From the NCBI RefSeq assembly GCF_938029845.1, contig NZ_CALHGG010000040.1, forward strand, positions 1-5,169: DNA of 5,169 nt, given 5' to 3'. Origin of the DNA: an uncultured Capnocytophaga sp. (lineage in GTDB: Bacteria > Bacteroidota > Bacteroidia > Flavobacteriales > Flavobacteriaceae). The notes beneath the pieces are model-generated. The model saw only the letters and a list, made by a program, of their open reading frames with translations. It ran no database searches and had not been told where the DNA came from. The translations under genes and the position numbers were made by a program. Shown here in pieces: positions 4,938 through 5,169 of the stretch (within the stretch, counting starts at the first letter, position 1; every line of letters begins with the position of its first letter).

Positions 4938-5169
4938 AAAATCCTTGTATCTTTTCAGCACGACCATCCTTGCTTTTAAGAACACGTACAGTACCTACTG
5001 GAGAAGTGTCAGTACCCACCTTAACATAGTCTGTCTCTTGGAATCCTTCTATGGCATCCCCTGTAAATGTCCCTGAAATAGCATGTAGATCTCCTGCCTT
5101 ATTTATAAAGAAAATTTTAATACACGACAAAAAATAATAAGGTACTTGACAAAAGAGCTGAAATTCTTT
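4936..5169 (-). CDS. Partial or short ORF of unknown function at the right edge
   Basis: The minus-strand frame ending with TAA at 4938-4936 is open to the right edge (77 codons plus the stop), and no ATG occurs within it. The only internal start candidate giving most of the sequence is TTG at 5130, which would yield 64 residues. The stretch from about AGDLHAISGTFTGDAIEGF to GTVRVLKSKDGRAEKIQGF is protein-like, with alternating beta strands and Gly/Asp turns. The upstream part (KEFQLFCQVPYYFLSCIKIFF) is unusually aromatic and may be intergenic or a signal/membrane segment. I do not recognise the family. A TATTTTTTG stretch close to the TTG could be a slightly off-consensus -7 element, in which case the gene would start near 5130. 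A terminator follows the stop within 30 bp. Confidence 0.5.
   Translation of the reverse strand, partial: KEFQLFCQVPYYFLSCIKIFFINKAGDLHAISGTFTGDAIEGFQETDYVKVGTDTSPVGTVRVLKSKDGRAEKIQGF

Overview
The window looks like part of a Bacteroidota chromosome, most likely a Flavobacteriaceae member such as Capnocytophaga. The support is moderate AT-richness, A-rich translation-initiation regions instead of Shine-Dalgarno sequences, and TAnnTTTG promoter elements. A lipoprotein of a family common in this phylum and short degenerate 8-bp intergenic repeats point the same way. The genus is an inference.

Left part (1-3110, minus strand): five closely spaced genes read right to left. First is an unrecognised, strongly basic 264-residue protein. 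It is followed 13 bp later by PrfH, a GGQ-containing release-factor homologue. PrfH is known elsewhere as the partner of the RNA ligase RtcB2 in repairing ribosomes damaged in the decoding centre, but no RtcB gene is visible here. Then come three small acidic genes in an A-B-A' arrangement. A and A' are paralogues (about two thirds identical over the first 90 residues by hand alignment) with HEAT-like helical repeats, and B is an unrelated acidic protein. A' runs off the left edge. The A-B-A' group resembles the arrays of immunity-like genes that collect in accessory regions, but no toxin is visible.

Middle (3111-3501): a gene-free stretch with clear structure. On the minus strand it holds a Bacteroidota-type promoter (TTTG-N18-TACCTTTG), then a small palindrome near the predicted start, an 18-bp perfect palindrome, and a perfect 13-bp GC-rich hairpin with a T-run, ending about 100 bp before the basic-protein gene. 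This is the layout of either a small non-coding RNA or a terminator-controlled leader of the operon.

Right part (3502-5169): a plus-strand lipoprotein gene of the DUF4434 TIM-barrel/glycosidase-like type, with a -7 promoter element so close to its ATG that the mRNA may be leaderless. About 290 bp without a convincing gene follow, then a shared convergent terminator, and the 3' end of a short minus-strand ORF that continues to the right edge.

Three arrays of an 8-bp degenerate repeat (consensus near ATTRGCTM) lie exactly at the 3' ends of three minus-strand genes and provide or touch their stop codons. The most interesting elements are the PrfH/basic-protein pair without RtcB, the candidate structured RNA upstream of it, and the gene-end repeats.
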